DNA of 64,000 bases. It comes from Hyphococcus sp. GTDB taxonomy: Bacteria; Pseudomonadota; Alphaproteobacteria; Caulobacterales; Parvularculaceae. Under the pieces are notes generated by a model, which was not told where the DNA came from, did not search any database, and saw only the letters and a program-made list of their open reading frames with translations. Positions 42,545 to 50,923 of the stretch are shown one piece after another (within the stretch, counting starts at the first letter, position 1; the number at the start of each line of letters is the position of its first letter). The stretch is from assembly GCA_028289605.1 (NCBI GenBank), contig JANQON010000004.1, forward strand, positions 1-64,000. Direction: 5' to 3'. Position numbers and translations under genes: made by a program.

Positions 42545-43528
42545 ATGGACGGATTCTGGGGCTTGTTGCCCATCTTGTTGATTTTGTTGTTTATTTTGTC
42601 CCGCCAAATCGCCGCGGGGCAGCGCCACTCCCAGCTCGTCAACGCCTTTTCCAAACTCCAGAAAAAGCGCAAAAGCCGCATCATTGCGGTCGTGCATCGC
42701 CAGGAGCCGATGGGCCTGCTTGGCATTCCCATGCTGCGCTATATCGATCTCAACGACGCGGAGGACGTGCTGGAGGCGATCCGCGCAACGCCGTCGGACA
42801 AGCCGCTGGAATTCGTAATGCACACGCCTGGCGGGCTGGTTCTCCCCGCCCTTCAGATCGCACGCGCCATCAAGGCCCATCCCGCAAAAACGACCATCTT
42901 TGTGCCCCACTACGCCATGTCCGGAGGAACATTGATTGCGCTGGCCGCGGACGAAATCGTGTTATCGGATCATGCCGTGCTCGGTCCAATCGATCCGCAG
43001 ATCGGCGGCTTGCCGGCAGCGTCCGTGTTGCGCGTCGCGCAGGAAAAGCCAATTCAGAATACGGATGATTACACGTTGGTTCTGGCCGATGTGGGCGCCA
43101 TGGCGATCACCCAGCTTCAGTCGGCGGCGCGCGAACTCCTCACGGGCACGGTGTCGGAGAATGCAGCCATCGCCATTTCCGAACAGCTGTCTTCGGGACG
43201 CTGGACCCACGACTATCCTATCCATTTCGCCGAGGCCCGCGAAATCGGCCTCAATGTTTCGCGCTCCATGCCTCAAGACATCATGGATTTGATGGCCCTC
43301 TTCCCGGACACCATTCGCCGCCAGACAGGCGTTAAATTCTTCCCTGAAGACGCCGCGCGGGCGCGCATTCGCCAACAGGAGGAAGCCGGACCACATCGCG
43401 TGACGATGACGGGCTATGCGCCGCAGGAAGGCGCGCGATCATTCAGCCTCGGGCCCTGGAATCCAAAAGAACTGCGCGAGCGAACCGGCGGTGAAGGTCG
43501 GCGAAGGGCGCCCTGGCGCGATAACTAG
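42545..43528 (+). CDS. SDH-family serine protease (ClpP/SppA-like fold), membrane anchored
   Basis: A 327-residue protein of the serine dehydrogenase proteinase family. An N-terminal hydrophobic segment (about 4-19) anchors it to the membrane. The core has FVMHTPGGLVLPA, HYAMSGGT with the nucleophile Ser126, and DHAVLGPIDPQIGG, as in SDH proteases related to SppA and ClpP. The C-terminal 60 residues are polar. It could degrade signal peptides or membrane-related proteins. No partner gene can be named from the context. Confidence 0.87.
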   Translation: MDGFWGLLPILLILLFILSRQIAAGQRHSQLVNAFSKLQKKRKSRIIAVVHRQEPMGLLGIPMLRYIDLNDAEDVLEAIRATPSDKPLEFVMHTPGGLVLPALQIARAIKAHPAKTTIFVPHYAMSGGTLIALAADEIVLSDHAVLGPIDPQIGGLPAASVLRVAQEKPIQNTDDYTLVLADVGAMAITQLQSAARELLTGTVSENAAIAISEQLSSGRWTHDYPIHFAEAREIGLNVSRSMPQDIMDLMALFPDTIRRQTGVKFFPEDAARARIRQQEEAGPHRVTMTGYAPQEGARSFSLGPWNPKELRERTGGEGRRRAPWRDN

Positions 43529-43607
43529 GCTCCAGACTCATTTACCAGTAGCTGACGAGGCGGCGAGCCGATAAACAAAAGCGGCGGTTGCGCAAGCCGT
43601 ATAGCAG

Positions 43608-44033
43608 CTACGGTGTTTTGAAGAATTGCTCCGGATCGCCGGCGTCCAAGCCTTCAAGCTCACCGCAAAGACGCCAACCCGATTTCTCCAGCAATGCACG
43701 CATTGCGACATTGGACCGGTTGGTGGAGGTCCAAACCTCCCGCCGTCCCTGGCTGTTGAACGAAAGTAATTTCAATCCCAAGCCGCGCCTCCTGGCGCCT
43801 GGGTCAACGATGAGCAATGAAATAAATGGCTGCTCAAAGAAGTATTGATGATCGAGACAGCAAAACGCTCGAATCTCGTTGTCTAGAGTCGCCACGCTCA
43901 GGCCGCCGCGCGCGGCCACGGAAGAGATGTACCCAGATCGCTCGTCCGAACCGATCACCATCTCGTCTATTGCAATCGCGCGATCGATGTCGGCCTGTTC
44001 CGTCGCCCGTCGCGTTATCAACACACCATCCAC
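43608..44033 (-). CDS. GNAT-family N-acetyltransferase
   Basis: A 141-residue protein, starting at a GTG at 44033. The acetyl-CoA-binding motif is visible as LLIVDPGARRRGLGLKLL (R-x-x-G-x-G/A pattern), followed by VWTSTNRSNVAMRALLEKSGW. This is a typical small GNAT. The substrate is not predictable. It is transcribed toward the SDH gene (convergent) and stands 54 bases from the lipoprotein gene that follows on the same strand. Confidence 0.85.
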   Translation of the reverse strand: MDGVLITRRATEQADIDRAIAIDEMVIGSDERSGYISSVAARGGLSVATLDNEIRAFCCLDHQYFFEQPFISLLIVDPGARRRGLGLKLLSFNSQGRREVWTSTNRSNVAMRALLEKSGWRLCGELEGLDAGDPEQFFKTP

Positions 44034-44087
44034 AATTCGTCGGGACCGGACCCTATCATAATTGCCCAGCGGTTTAGCCCGGCAGCG

Positions 44088-44897
44088 TTAAAGGCGCGAC
44101 GCAACGCGCTCAATCTGAGATGAGGCGGCGTGCAGCGTTTCAGCAGCGCCTTCCGTCGATTCAACGACCAGTCCGTCAAATGAGGCCAAAGACAGATCGA
44201 TCTGTTCGTGCGCGACTGCGATCGCTTCGCCGGCGTTGATGTCGTTCGTCTCCTGCTCCGCCAGCATCTCCCGCGCGGCTACCAGAAATCCGTATGCGTC
44301 CTGATACTCGTGCGGTTCAATGACGGCGCCGGCTTCGTTGACCCCGATTGCAAATTCTTCTGCTGCGGTTTCAACCATCGCCGAGACGGCGTACAGCGTC
44401 GTTTTAACGTCGGGGCTCGGCTCGTTGCGCCGAATCGCAGAAATGGTTTCTTCGTAGACGGGTTCGACGTCTCGGCCCTGTTCGGCAGCCCCTGCAAGTT
44501 CGGATAACTGATCGGCGAATCCGGTCTGGCCGCGCGCATCAAAAGCCGGTGCGACGTCAGCGTAGAGTTCGCTTTCGGGGTGCTTAACGTGGGTCATGGC
44601 CATCTCGACTGAACCAGCCCGATAAAGCTCGATAAAGGCTGCCAGATGCCCGCGCATCAATCCAAGACGGTACAGATATTCGACGTCGTCGTTCACCGGA
44701 TCGCCGGAGCGGGGCGTTTCCACAACCGCCGCCGGTTCTTGGGCGTCGATAACGTCAGCCTCTGCCTCAACGTCAATTACGATTTCCGCTTCCGCGTCTT
44801 GTTCGTCCGCGTTTTCGCCGCCGCAGGCGACCAGCGCCAGGCCGCCCAAAGCCGACGCGATACCCCGTGCGACCATCCCCATGTCCCGAGATTCCAT
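44088..44897 (-). CDS. Lipoprotein of unknown function
   Basis: A 269-residue protein. The lipobox LALVACGG gives an acylated Cys near residue 25. An acidic linker (about 27-62) leads to a helical domain from 68 to 269 with repeated Ala/Glu-rich segments; it may be a periplasmic helical bundle, and may bind metal or a small ligand, but no family is recognised. It is divergent from the DGPF gene cluster and could be unrelated. An 8-bp inverted repeat lies in the intervening 200 bases. Confidence 0.7.
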   Translation of the reverse strand: MESRDMGMVARGIASALGGLALVACGGENADEQDAEAEIVIDVEAEADVIDAQEPAAVVETPRSGDPVNDDVEYLYRLGLMRGHLAAFIELYRAGSVEMAMTHVKHPESELYADVAPAFDARGQTGFADQLSELAGAAEQGRDVEPVYEETISAIRRNEPSPDVKTTLYAVSAMVETAAEEFAIGVNEAGAVIEPHEYQDAYGFLVAAREMLAEQETNDINAGEAIAVAHEQIDLSLASFDGLVVESTEGAAETLHAASSQIERVASRL

Positions 44898-45017
44898 TTT
44901 TCTTAGCCTTCCCGTCCGGTGCTGTCATGATATTGGAGTATTGGTCCCATGCAATGTGAATTTTTCGCCTGGGGACCAAGAAATGTTGCGGAAAAATGCG
45001 ACTATATCTCAGCAATT

Positions 45018-45044
45018 TGTCGATTTTTACCTGCTGCCCGCGTC
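45018..45044 (+). promoter_or_regulatory. Candidate ECF42-type promoter
   Basis: TGTCGA (45018-45023) is followed after 17 bases by CGTC (45041-45044), about 58 bases before the start of the first DGPF gene. The published ECF42 promoter consensus, as I recall it, has TGTCGA at -35 and CGA/TC at -10. The ECF42-like sigma gene lies at the end of the same operon, so this fits autoregulation. Confidence 0.6.
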
Positions 45045-45101
45045 GTCTTGATGACGCGCCGATGCGGCGGCGCCTGTTAGAACGGGAAATTGGAGGAGCA
45101 A

Positions 45102-45467
45102 ATGAAGATGCTGTTGTTGGCGTATGAAGCGCCGGAAGATTTCGCCCTGCGCGAGAACAAGCAAAAGTTCGAATCCTATATGGGCGAGTGGTACGCCTAT
45201 TCCGAGGAAATGCGCAAGGCGGGGGTGACCCAGGACGGCGCTGCGCTTGAACCGCCGCATACGGCCACTGTCGTTTCAGTCCGAAACGGCGAGCGTCTGG
45301 TCGAGGACGGTCCTTATCCGGACGGAAAGGAACAACTCGGCGGTTTTTTTCTGATTGACGCCGACGACATCAAAAGCGGCGCCGCGTGGGCGGCGAAATG
45401 CCCTGCAGCGAAAACCGGTTTTGTTGATGTTCGCGTTGTCCCAAGTCTGGAGGATCACGCAAAATGA
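45102..45467 (+). CDS. YCII/DGPF-domain protein (first copy)
   Basis: A 121-residue protein from the ATG at 45102, which follows GGAGGAG. The DGPF-type segment reads VEDGPYPDGKEQLGGFFLID, with a YCII ferredoxin-like fold expected. Such proteins are encoded with ECF42-type sigma factors. The role is uncertain; oxidative stress and resistance functions have been discussed. It overlaps the second copy by four bases (ATGA) and is followed by the sigma factor. Confidence 0.88.
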   Translation: MKMLLLAYEAPEDFALRENKQKFESYMGEWYAYSEEMRKAGVTQDGAALEPPHTATVVSVRNGERLVEDGPYPDGKEQLGGFFLIDADDIKSGAAWAAKCPAAKTGFVDVRVVPSLEDHAK

Positions 45468-45805
45468 AGTATCTGTTTTTGCTATATGGGGACGAGAACG
45501 CGTGGGACGCGAAATCCTCATCGGAAAAAGAGGCCGTAATCGGCGCCTATGTCGCCTACTCCGATGCACTCAGAAAAGCCGACGTTCTTGTCGCCGGCGA
45601 ACCGCTTGACCATTCGCGCAACGGCGCCCGCGTTCGAACAGGTTCGGTTGAGGACGGCCCCTTTGCCGATGGAAAAGAACAGCTAGGCGGTTTCTACATG
45701 ATCGATGCGGACAATCTCGACGAAGCGCTGGACTGGGCTGCGCGCTGTCCGGCCGCCGCTGACGGTCATGTTGAGGTGCGCCCCGTCTGGAACATTGGGG
45801 GTTAA
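45464..45805 (+). CDS. YCII/DGPF-domain protein (second copy)
   Basis: A 113-residue YCII-like protein with VEDGPFADGKEQLGGFYMID, the classical DGPF motif. It is paralogous to the gene just upstream, with which it overlaps by four bases. A gap of three bases leads to the sigma factor, so all three are translated from one transcript. Tandem DGPF genes before an ECF42 sigma factor are a known arrangement. Confidence 0.9.
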   Translation: MKYLFLLYGDENAWDAKSSSEKEAVIGAYVAYSDALRKADVLVAGEPLDHSRNGARVRTGSVEDGPFADGKEQLGGFYMIDADNLDEALDWAARCPAAADGHVEVRPVWNIGG

Positions 45806-45808
45806 GGA

Positions 45809-47035
45809 ATGACTGATGCGCGGGCGATTGCCGATGAGACCGCCCGCGCGTCGTACGGTCGCCTTCTGGCCTGGCTCGCGGCGCGCACGCGCGACGTCGC
45901 CGCCGCTGAAGATGCGCTTGCCGACGCCTTTCGGGCGGCGCTCGAAAACTGGCCCAAGACCGGGACGCCGGCCTCGCCCGAGGCCTGGCTCCTGACGACA
46001 GCGAAGCGCAAGCTGATCGATGAAGCGCGGCGAAGCCAAACCCGCGCCGGCGGCGCGCCAACCCTCGCGCTCGCCGCTGAAGAGGCTGAAGCCGCCCTGC
46101 GCGAGGAAAAGGAATTCCCTGACGAGCGATTAAAGCTGTTGTTCATATGCGCGCATCCGGCGATCGACCCGTCCATACGCACGCCCTTAATGCTGCAAAC
46201 CGTCCTGGGTCTTGATGCGGAACGGATCGCCTCTGCGTTTCTCGTTGCGCCGGCGGCCATGGCGCAACGTCTGGTCCGGGCAAAAAGAAAAATACGGGAC
46301 GCGGGTATTCCGTTTGAAACGCCGCCGAAAGACGATCTTACAGGCCGGCTCGCATCGGTGCTTGAGGCCATCTACGCCGCCTATACGGCCGGGTGGGACT
46401 CTCAAGAAGGCGGTGAAACGCAAGGCGGCGGTCTTTCCAAAGAAGCCATTTTTCTGGCCCGGCTTATCGCGTCCATGGCGCCGGAAACGGCCGAAGCGTG
46501 GGGACTGCTTGCGCTCACGCTGCACGCCGAAGCAAGGCGCGCCGCGCGCGTCGAAAACGAGGGTTACGTTTCGCTCGCCGATCAGAACACTGACTTATGG
46601 GATCGCCAATATATCGTTGAGGCGGAAACCGCCCTCGCCCGAGCGTGGCGCGCAGGCGGCATCGGGCGCTTTCAGATTGAAGCCGCCATCCAATCCGCCC
46701 ACGCCGCCGCCCGTCTGCAGGGACGCGATACAAGCGGCGACATCATCGTCCTTTACCAGCGTCTGATGGAACTGGCGCCGTCGATCGGGGCGGCTGTCGG
46801 TTACGCCGGCGCCCTCGCCGCCGGCGATCGACCGGATGAAGGCTTGCGCGTCTTGGACGAGATCGATCCCAAAAGGGTAGATCGCTACCAGAGTTATTGG
46901 GCGGTGCGCGCCCATTGCTGCGCACTGCTGACCATGCGCGACCAGGCGGCGGACGCCTATCGCCGGGCGATCGGCCTCAGTGAAAATCCCGGCATGAGGG
47001 CTTTTCTTCAGAAGCGCCTCGCGGCGGTGGAGTGA
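45809..47035 (+). CDS. ECF42-like sigma factor with C-terminal TPR extension
   Basis: A 408-residue protein. The N-terminal 170 residues are ECF regions 2 and 4 (AAAEDALADAFRAALENWP; AWLLTTAKRKLIDEAR; FICAHPAIDPSIRTPLMLQTVLGL). The remaining 230 residues are the helical extension typical of ECF42 sigma factors (LLALTLHAEARRAARV, YVSLADQNTDLWD, then TPR-like repeats). The extension is needed for activity in the characterised member. It ends the operon with two DGPF proteins, and no anti-sigma factor is encoded. The stop is followed by 70 bases to the VWA gene. Confidence 0.9.
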   Translation: MTDARAIADETARASYGRLLAWLAARTRDVAAAEDALADAFRAALENWPKTGTPASPEAWLLTTAKRKLIDEARRSQTRAGGAPTLALAAEEAEAALREEKEFPDERLKLLFICAHPAIDPSIRTPLMLQTVLGLDAERIASAFLVAPAAMAQRLVRAKRKIRDAGIPFETPPKDDLTGRLASVLEAIYAAYTAGWDSQEGGETQGGGLSKEAIFLARLIASMAPETAEAWGLLALTLHAEARRAARVENEGYVSLADQNTDLWDRQYIVEAETALARAWRAGGIGRFQIEAAIQSAHAAARLQGRDTSGDIIVLYQRLMELAPSIGAAVGYAGALAAGDRPDEGLRVLDEIDPKRVDRYQSYWAVRAHCCALLTMRDQAADAYRRAIGLSENPGMRAFLQKRLAAVE

Positions 47036-47105
47036 GCTGGACGCGCCGCCGCCGCAGCTGCGTCCGCTGCTCGCATGGGCCGCCGGCATCGGCTATGCTG
47101 GGCGC

Positions 47106-48281
47106 ATGTTCACCAAGTTTTTTCATGAGCTGAAAGCGGCCGGGCTTCCGGTTTCTCTTCGCGAATACCTGACCCTGATGCAGGCGATGGACGCTGATCT
47201 CGCCAACCGGGACGTTGAAGATTTTTATTATCTCTCGCGGTCGTCGCTGGTGAAGGATGAACGCAACCTCGATAAGTTCGACCGCGTTTTCGCCCATGTT
47301 TTCAAGGGCGTTCAAAGCGTCGCCGACGGGGTCAATGCGGAAATCCCCGAAGAATGGTTGAAGCTCCTGACGGAGCGCTATTTCACCGAGGAAGAAAAAC
47401 AACAGATTGAGGCGCTCGGCGGCTGGGACAAACTGATGGAGACGCTGAAAAAGCGTCTCGAGGAACAGCAGAAGCGTCATCAGGGCGGCAACAAGTGGAT
47501 CGGAACCGGCGGTACGTCGCCCTACGGATCCGGCGGCTATAACCCGGAAGGCGTCCGCATTGGCAATGAGGGAAAGCGCCAGGGGCGCGCGGTCAAAGTC
47601 TGGGAAAAACGCGAATACAAAAACCTCGACGACAATGTCGAGCTCGGTACCCGGAACATTAAAGTGGCGTTACGGCGGTTGCGCCGCTTTGCACGGCAAG
47701 GGGCCCCGGACGAGTTCGATCTTGACGGCACCATCGATGCCACGGCGCGCGCCGGCTATCTTGATATTAAGATGCGACCGGAACGGCGCAATACGATCAA
47801 GGTACTGATCTTTTTTGATATTGGCGGTTCGATGGACCCGTTCATCAAGCTTTCTGAAGAGCTGTTCTCCGCCGCCCGTTCCGAATTCAAGCATATGGAG
47901 TACTTCTACTTCCACAACTGCTTGTATGACTTTGTCTGGCGGGACAACAAGCGCCGGTGGACGGAGAAGATGCCCACCTGGGACGTTCTCCACAAATTTC
48001 CGCACGACTACAAAGTCATCTTTGTCGGCGACGCGTCGATGTCTCCCTACGAAATCACGGTGCCGGGCGGGTCTGTCGAATACTTCAACGAAGAAGCCGG
48101 CGCGATCTGGCTCCAACGCGTCACCAACATTTACGAAAGCGTTGTCTGGCTAAATCCGATCAAGCAGGTCAGCTGGGACTATACCCCGTCGACCGGTTTG
48201 ATCCGAGAGCTGATCGGTGACCGGATGTTCCCGCTTACGCTATCGGGAATTGAAGGCGCCATGGCGGAGTTGAAACGCTAG
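47106..48281 (+). CDS. VWA domain protein, CoxE-like
   Basis: A 391-residue protein. The first 150 residues are helical and charged; a VWA domain from about 230 has FFDIGGSMDP, an MIDAS-type D-x-x-G-S motif, and IFVGDASMSPYEITVPGG. It resembles the VWA protein that works with a MoxR ATPase in CO dehydrogenase cluster insertion or similar metal-centre maturation. The matching MoxR gene is 5.5 kb upstream at 40769. Its stop codon overlaps the stop of the convergent Hpt gene. Confidence 0.88.
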   Translation: MFTKFFHELKAAGLPVSLREYLTLMQAMDADLANRDVEDFYYLSRSSLVKDERNLDKFDRVFAHVFKGVQSVADGVNAEIPEEWLKLLTERYFTEEEKQQIEALGGWDKLMETLKKRLEEQQKRHQGGNKWIGTGGTSPYGSGGYNPEGVRIGNEGKRQGRAVKVWEKREYKNLDDNVELGTRNIKVALRRLRRFARQGAPDEFDLDGTIDATARAGYLDIKMRPERRNTIKVLIFFDIGGSMDPFIKLSEELFSAARSEFKHMEYFYFHNCLYDFVWRDNKRRWTEKMPTWDVLHKFPHDYKVIFVGDASMSPYEITVPGGSVEYFNEEAGAIWLQRVTNIYESVVWLNPIKQVSWDYTPSTGLIRELIGDRMFPLTLSGIEGAMAELKR

Positions 48282-48613
48282 GCGGCGTCGGCGCAGACGC
48301 GTTCGGCCTCGGAAACGGCTTCGCTGATTTTGTTTCGGATTGAGACGAGAATCGCCGCCCGCTTTTCTTCTTTGCCGGCGATAGCGCCGATCATGTCTTC
48401 GGCTTCTTCGCAGAGGTCGCCAAGCGCCCAGGCGCCGACGCCGCGGGAGGCGCCCTTCAGGGCGTGGGCCGTATTGCGCCATGCTTCATCGCTCGCCGCA
48501 TCGGCGAACTGGGTGTCGAGCGTCCGCGCTTGCTCGACAAAAATCGACAGGATTTCAGCGCGCAGGCCGGTGTCGCCGGATACGTATTTCTCCAGATGGT
48601 CAAGATCGATCAT
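48278..48613 (-). CDS. Histidine-containing phosphotransfer (Hpt) domain protein
   Basis: A 111-residue four-helix protein. The phosphorelay histidine is His50 in AHALKGASRGVGA, the standard Hpt motif, with the acidic helix LGDLCEEAEDMIG following. Such proteins relay phosphate between a hybrid kinase and a response regulator. No kinase is encoded nearby, so it is an orphan. It is smaller than a ChpT-type dimer. Its stop shares bases with that of the VWA gene on the other strand. Confidence 0.88.
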   Translation of the reverse strand: MIDLDHLEKYVSGDTGLRAEILSIFVEQARTLDTQFADAASDEAWRNTAHALKGASRGVGAWALGDLCEEAEDMIGAIAGKEEKRAAILVSIRNKISEAVSEAERVCADAA

Positions 48614-48730
48614 GGCGTTTCAGTCCGTTGATACTCACACGCAACGGTTGCGCATGTTCTGTCTACCGGTCGATTCGCTTCAATTGAGTTAAAATTTTAT
48701 TGGCTTTGGTTAATAAGAACTTAAACGTAA

Positions 48731-48758
48731 GGGGTTGCATGATTTTGCCCGCAACCCC
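48731..48758 (-). terminator. Hairpin downstream of pectate lyase
   Basis: GGGGTTGC and GCAACCCC pair over 8 bp around a 12-base loop, 57 bases after the pectate lyase stop (minus strand). Only a weak T-rich tail follows, so the terminator call is tentative. Confidence 0.4.
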
Positions 48759-48814
48759 GTATCATCGCAGCTTAGTTTTATTTATAAATATCAACGGGTT
48801 CGATTGCACGCTTG

Positions 48815-49885
48815 CTAGTAAGCTAATTCCAGCGGCTCGTCTTTCCAACCAGCAAGGTCGCGAATGCGTTGCTCCCAAACTGAAGCGGAGTTCCTCAACT
48901 TACGAATGTGATAGGGATAGGCGTAGAAAGGGTCATTCACCCCGCTTGGGTTTTCGGTCGCCGGAATTGATCCATCAATGAGGTTGTCTTCAAGCCTTAC
49001 AAATCCAGGCGCGGTTCCATTTCCCGTTTCACTAACCTGATTGCCAACACGAAATACATTTTCCTCGATCCACGCTTCCGCACCGTCTCTTGAATCAACC
49101 GCTAATGAAAAATTCTTGTAGACATTGTTGAAAACATGAACGCGCGATTTCGTCGCCAAGGGCTGCCTAGAAAAGGTATCCTCAAATACATTTTCGTAGA
49201 TCGAAACCTGAAGGTTATCTGTCGGGTCATTCACATTGCCCAAAAGCATCACCTTACGATGATCTGAGATGTGGTTATTGGAAATCGTAACTTTATTCGG
49301 CGCGCCGGACACGTTAGTGATGTCGATCACCCCGTCCCCACACTCTGAAAATGTGTTCTGGCTTATCCAGATAAGCCGGAGATCGCCCCATCCGGTGATG
49401 CAGTCGCCCAGGCTGTTGTCATACTCATTCTGCGTCATGATTAAATTATGAATAATTACATTTTCTGCATTACCGAGAAAGAAGATGCCCGTGCCGTCGC
49501 CGACGATTCTAACTTTGGCGCCTCTACCATCAATTGTTGTATTGCTCTCAATACGTAATGGATCATTGGCGGCGACGTTGATCGTTGCAGGCGTGAGATA
49601 TGAAGAATCAAACACTGCAGCATCAAAAACGATCCACCGAGCGCCGCTCAGTTCTTCAACGCCGTATCTAAGACTGCCCTGTATTGGCGTCTGGCCATCA
49701 GAATAGTCAGATAAAGTGGTAACCGTGTACAATTGCCCCCCGCGGCCGCCGGTTGTGCCTTGCGCGTATCCGCGCAGATCGTTCAGCATACTGCTATACT
49801 GAACCGTCTGAGTCTGCGCTGAAGCGAGGCCGCCCATCATGGTAAAAATTAAAATAGCTGTAGTAATAGTATTGAAGATACGCAT
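48815..49885 (-). CDS. Secreted pectate lyase, PL1-like
   Basis: A 356-residue secreted enzyme with a clean signal peptide (cut near LASAQ). A parallel beta-helix is suggested by repeated motifs: TTIDGRGAKVRIVG, NVIIHNLIMT, KVTISNNHISDHRKVMLLG and VHVFNNVYKN. The DGVIDITNVSG segment and SDH match PL1 pectate lyases (vWiDH-type). It should cleave polygalacturonate by beta-elimination outside the cell. The gene is clearly AT-richer than its neighbours, with many AT-ending codons, suggesting horizontal acquisition. No TonB receptor or pectin genes lie next to it. AGGA precedes the ATG. Confidence 0.82.
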   Translation of the reverse strand: MRIFNTITTAILIFTMMGGLASAQTQTVQYSSMLNDLRGYAQGTTGGRGGQLYTVTTLSDYSDGQTPIQGSLRYGVEELSGARWIVFDAAVFDSSYLTPATINVAANDPLRIESNTTIDGRGAKVRIVGDGTGIFFLGNAENVIIHNLIMTQNEYDNSLGDCITGWGDLRLIWISQNTFSECGDGVIDITNVSGAPNKVTISNNHISDHRKVMLLGNVNDPTDNLQVSIYENVFEDTFSRQPLATKSRVHVFNNVYKNFSLAVDSRDGAEAWIEENVFRVGNQVSETGNGTAPGFVRLEDNLIDGSIPATENPSGVNDPFYAYPYHIRKLRNSASVWEQRIRDLAGWKDEPLELAY

Positions 49886-50171
49886 ACTAAATCCTATTCC
49901 AATAAAGTTTTCGAATAGTATTTAAATTACAGAAGCAAGTATGAAATGTAAATTGACGATTTTGTAAGGCCGAAGCACGGCTCATTGGCGGACGCATGTT
50001 CATGCTGGGCTACCTGTCTGGCGGTGACGAGTTAATCGATTGGGCCAGACTGTTAGGAGCCGGCACACGAATAAGCGCAACCGAACCCGCTCCAGTAGGC
50101 AATCAGAACCTTAAACTAGGCAGAGGTTTGCAAACACCGCGTATTGATCGAACGACAAGAAGCCCGCTACC

Positions 50172-50705
50172 CTAGTTTCCGTCGTCCTGCGGCTCTTCTT
50201 CAATCGTCTCGTCTGTTGCATCGTTGGTGCTCCCATCGCTGGGATTCTCGACCGCGTCCTCAGCAGCCTCCTGAACGTCGTCAATGACGTCCTCAGCAGC
50301 TTCCTGGACGTCGTCAACGACGTCTTCGGCCGCCGTTGCGGCGTCGTCCGCCATGTCCATAACGGCGCCGTCAACGGCCTGATCGACGGTGTCCGGCGCT
50401 CCCATGGCCTCATCCTGAATTGCGCGCAGGTCCTCGGCGGCGACATCCGGAACGGCGTCAGGCATGTCGTCGTCCGCCGGGGCGGCGTCGTCCGCTGCGG
50501 CATCGTCGACTGCGGGATCGTCGACAGGCGCTTCTTCGCCGTCGATCAGGTCGCCGGCGGCGTCCGCCGCATTTTCAACCGTATCGCCGACCGCCTCCGC
50601 CGCATCGCCGATCGCATCTGCAACAGCCTCTTCCCGATTGGTGAGTTTCGACAGACCGATAATGACGGCAAGCGCCACCGAAATAATCAGCAGTAGCCTG
50701 AACAT
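50172..50705 (-). CDS. Membrane-anchored, extremely acidic low-complexity protein
   Basis: A 177-residue protein. Residues 1-19 form a hydrophobic signal anchor (MFRLLLIISVALAVIIGL). The rest is Asp/Glu/Ala-rich and almost without aromatic residues, with an 11-residue unit (AAEDVVDDVQE type) repeated three times in imperfect form. No catalytic domain. It may be a periplasmic ion-binding or spacer protein. Low-complexity proteins are prone to mis-prediction, but a single long frame with an anchor and good codon use supports it. Confidence 0.65.
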   Translation of the reverse strand: MFRLLLIISVALAVIIGLSKLTNREEAVADAIGDAAEAVGDTVENAADAAGDLIDGEEAPVDDPAVDDAAADDAAPADDDMPDAVPDVAAEDLRAIQDEAMGAPDTVDQAVDGAVMDMADDAATAAEDVVDDVQEAAEDVIDDVQEAAEDAVENPSDGSTNDATDETIEEEPQDDGN

Positions 50706-50923
50706 AACTGGACCCCTTCCTTACACGCCCGAATTTGGCGCACCCAGTCCGGCGCCAAACAGCCCGTTCATATCCTTTTTCCCCATTTGCGACAATGCCT
50801 TGAAACGCCCCTGCCGGCGCAAAGACCGGCTTTTTCAATGCGATAGCCTTGTAGGCGGCGTGCGAGCAGCCTAAACGGGGGTCTTTCGAATCCTTTCAGC
50901 GTCGCAAATCGGGGAAACGGGAC

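Noticed and set aside
49996-50175. Short plus-strand frame of 59 codons in the gap after the pectate lyase
   Set aside because: No ribosome binding site, family or conserved motif seen; it overlaps the stop of the acidic protein. It might be a gene remnant but cannot be supported.
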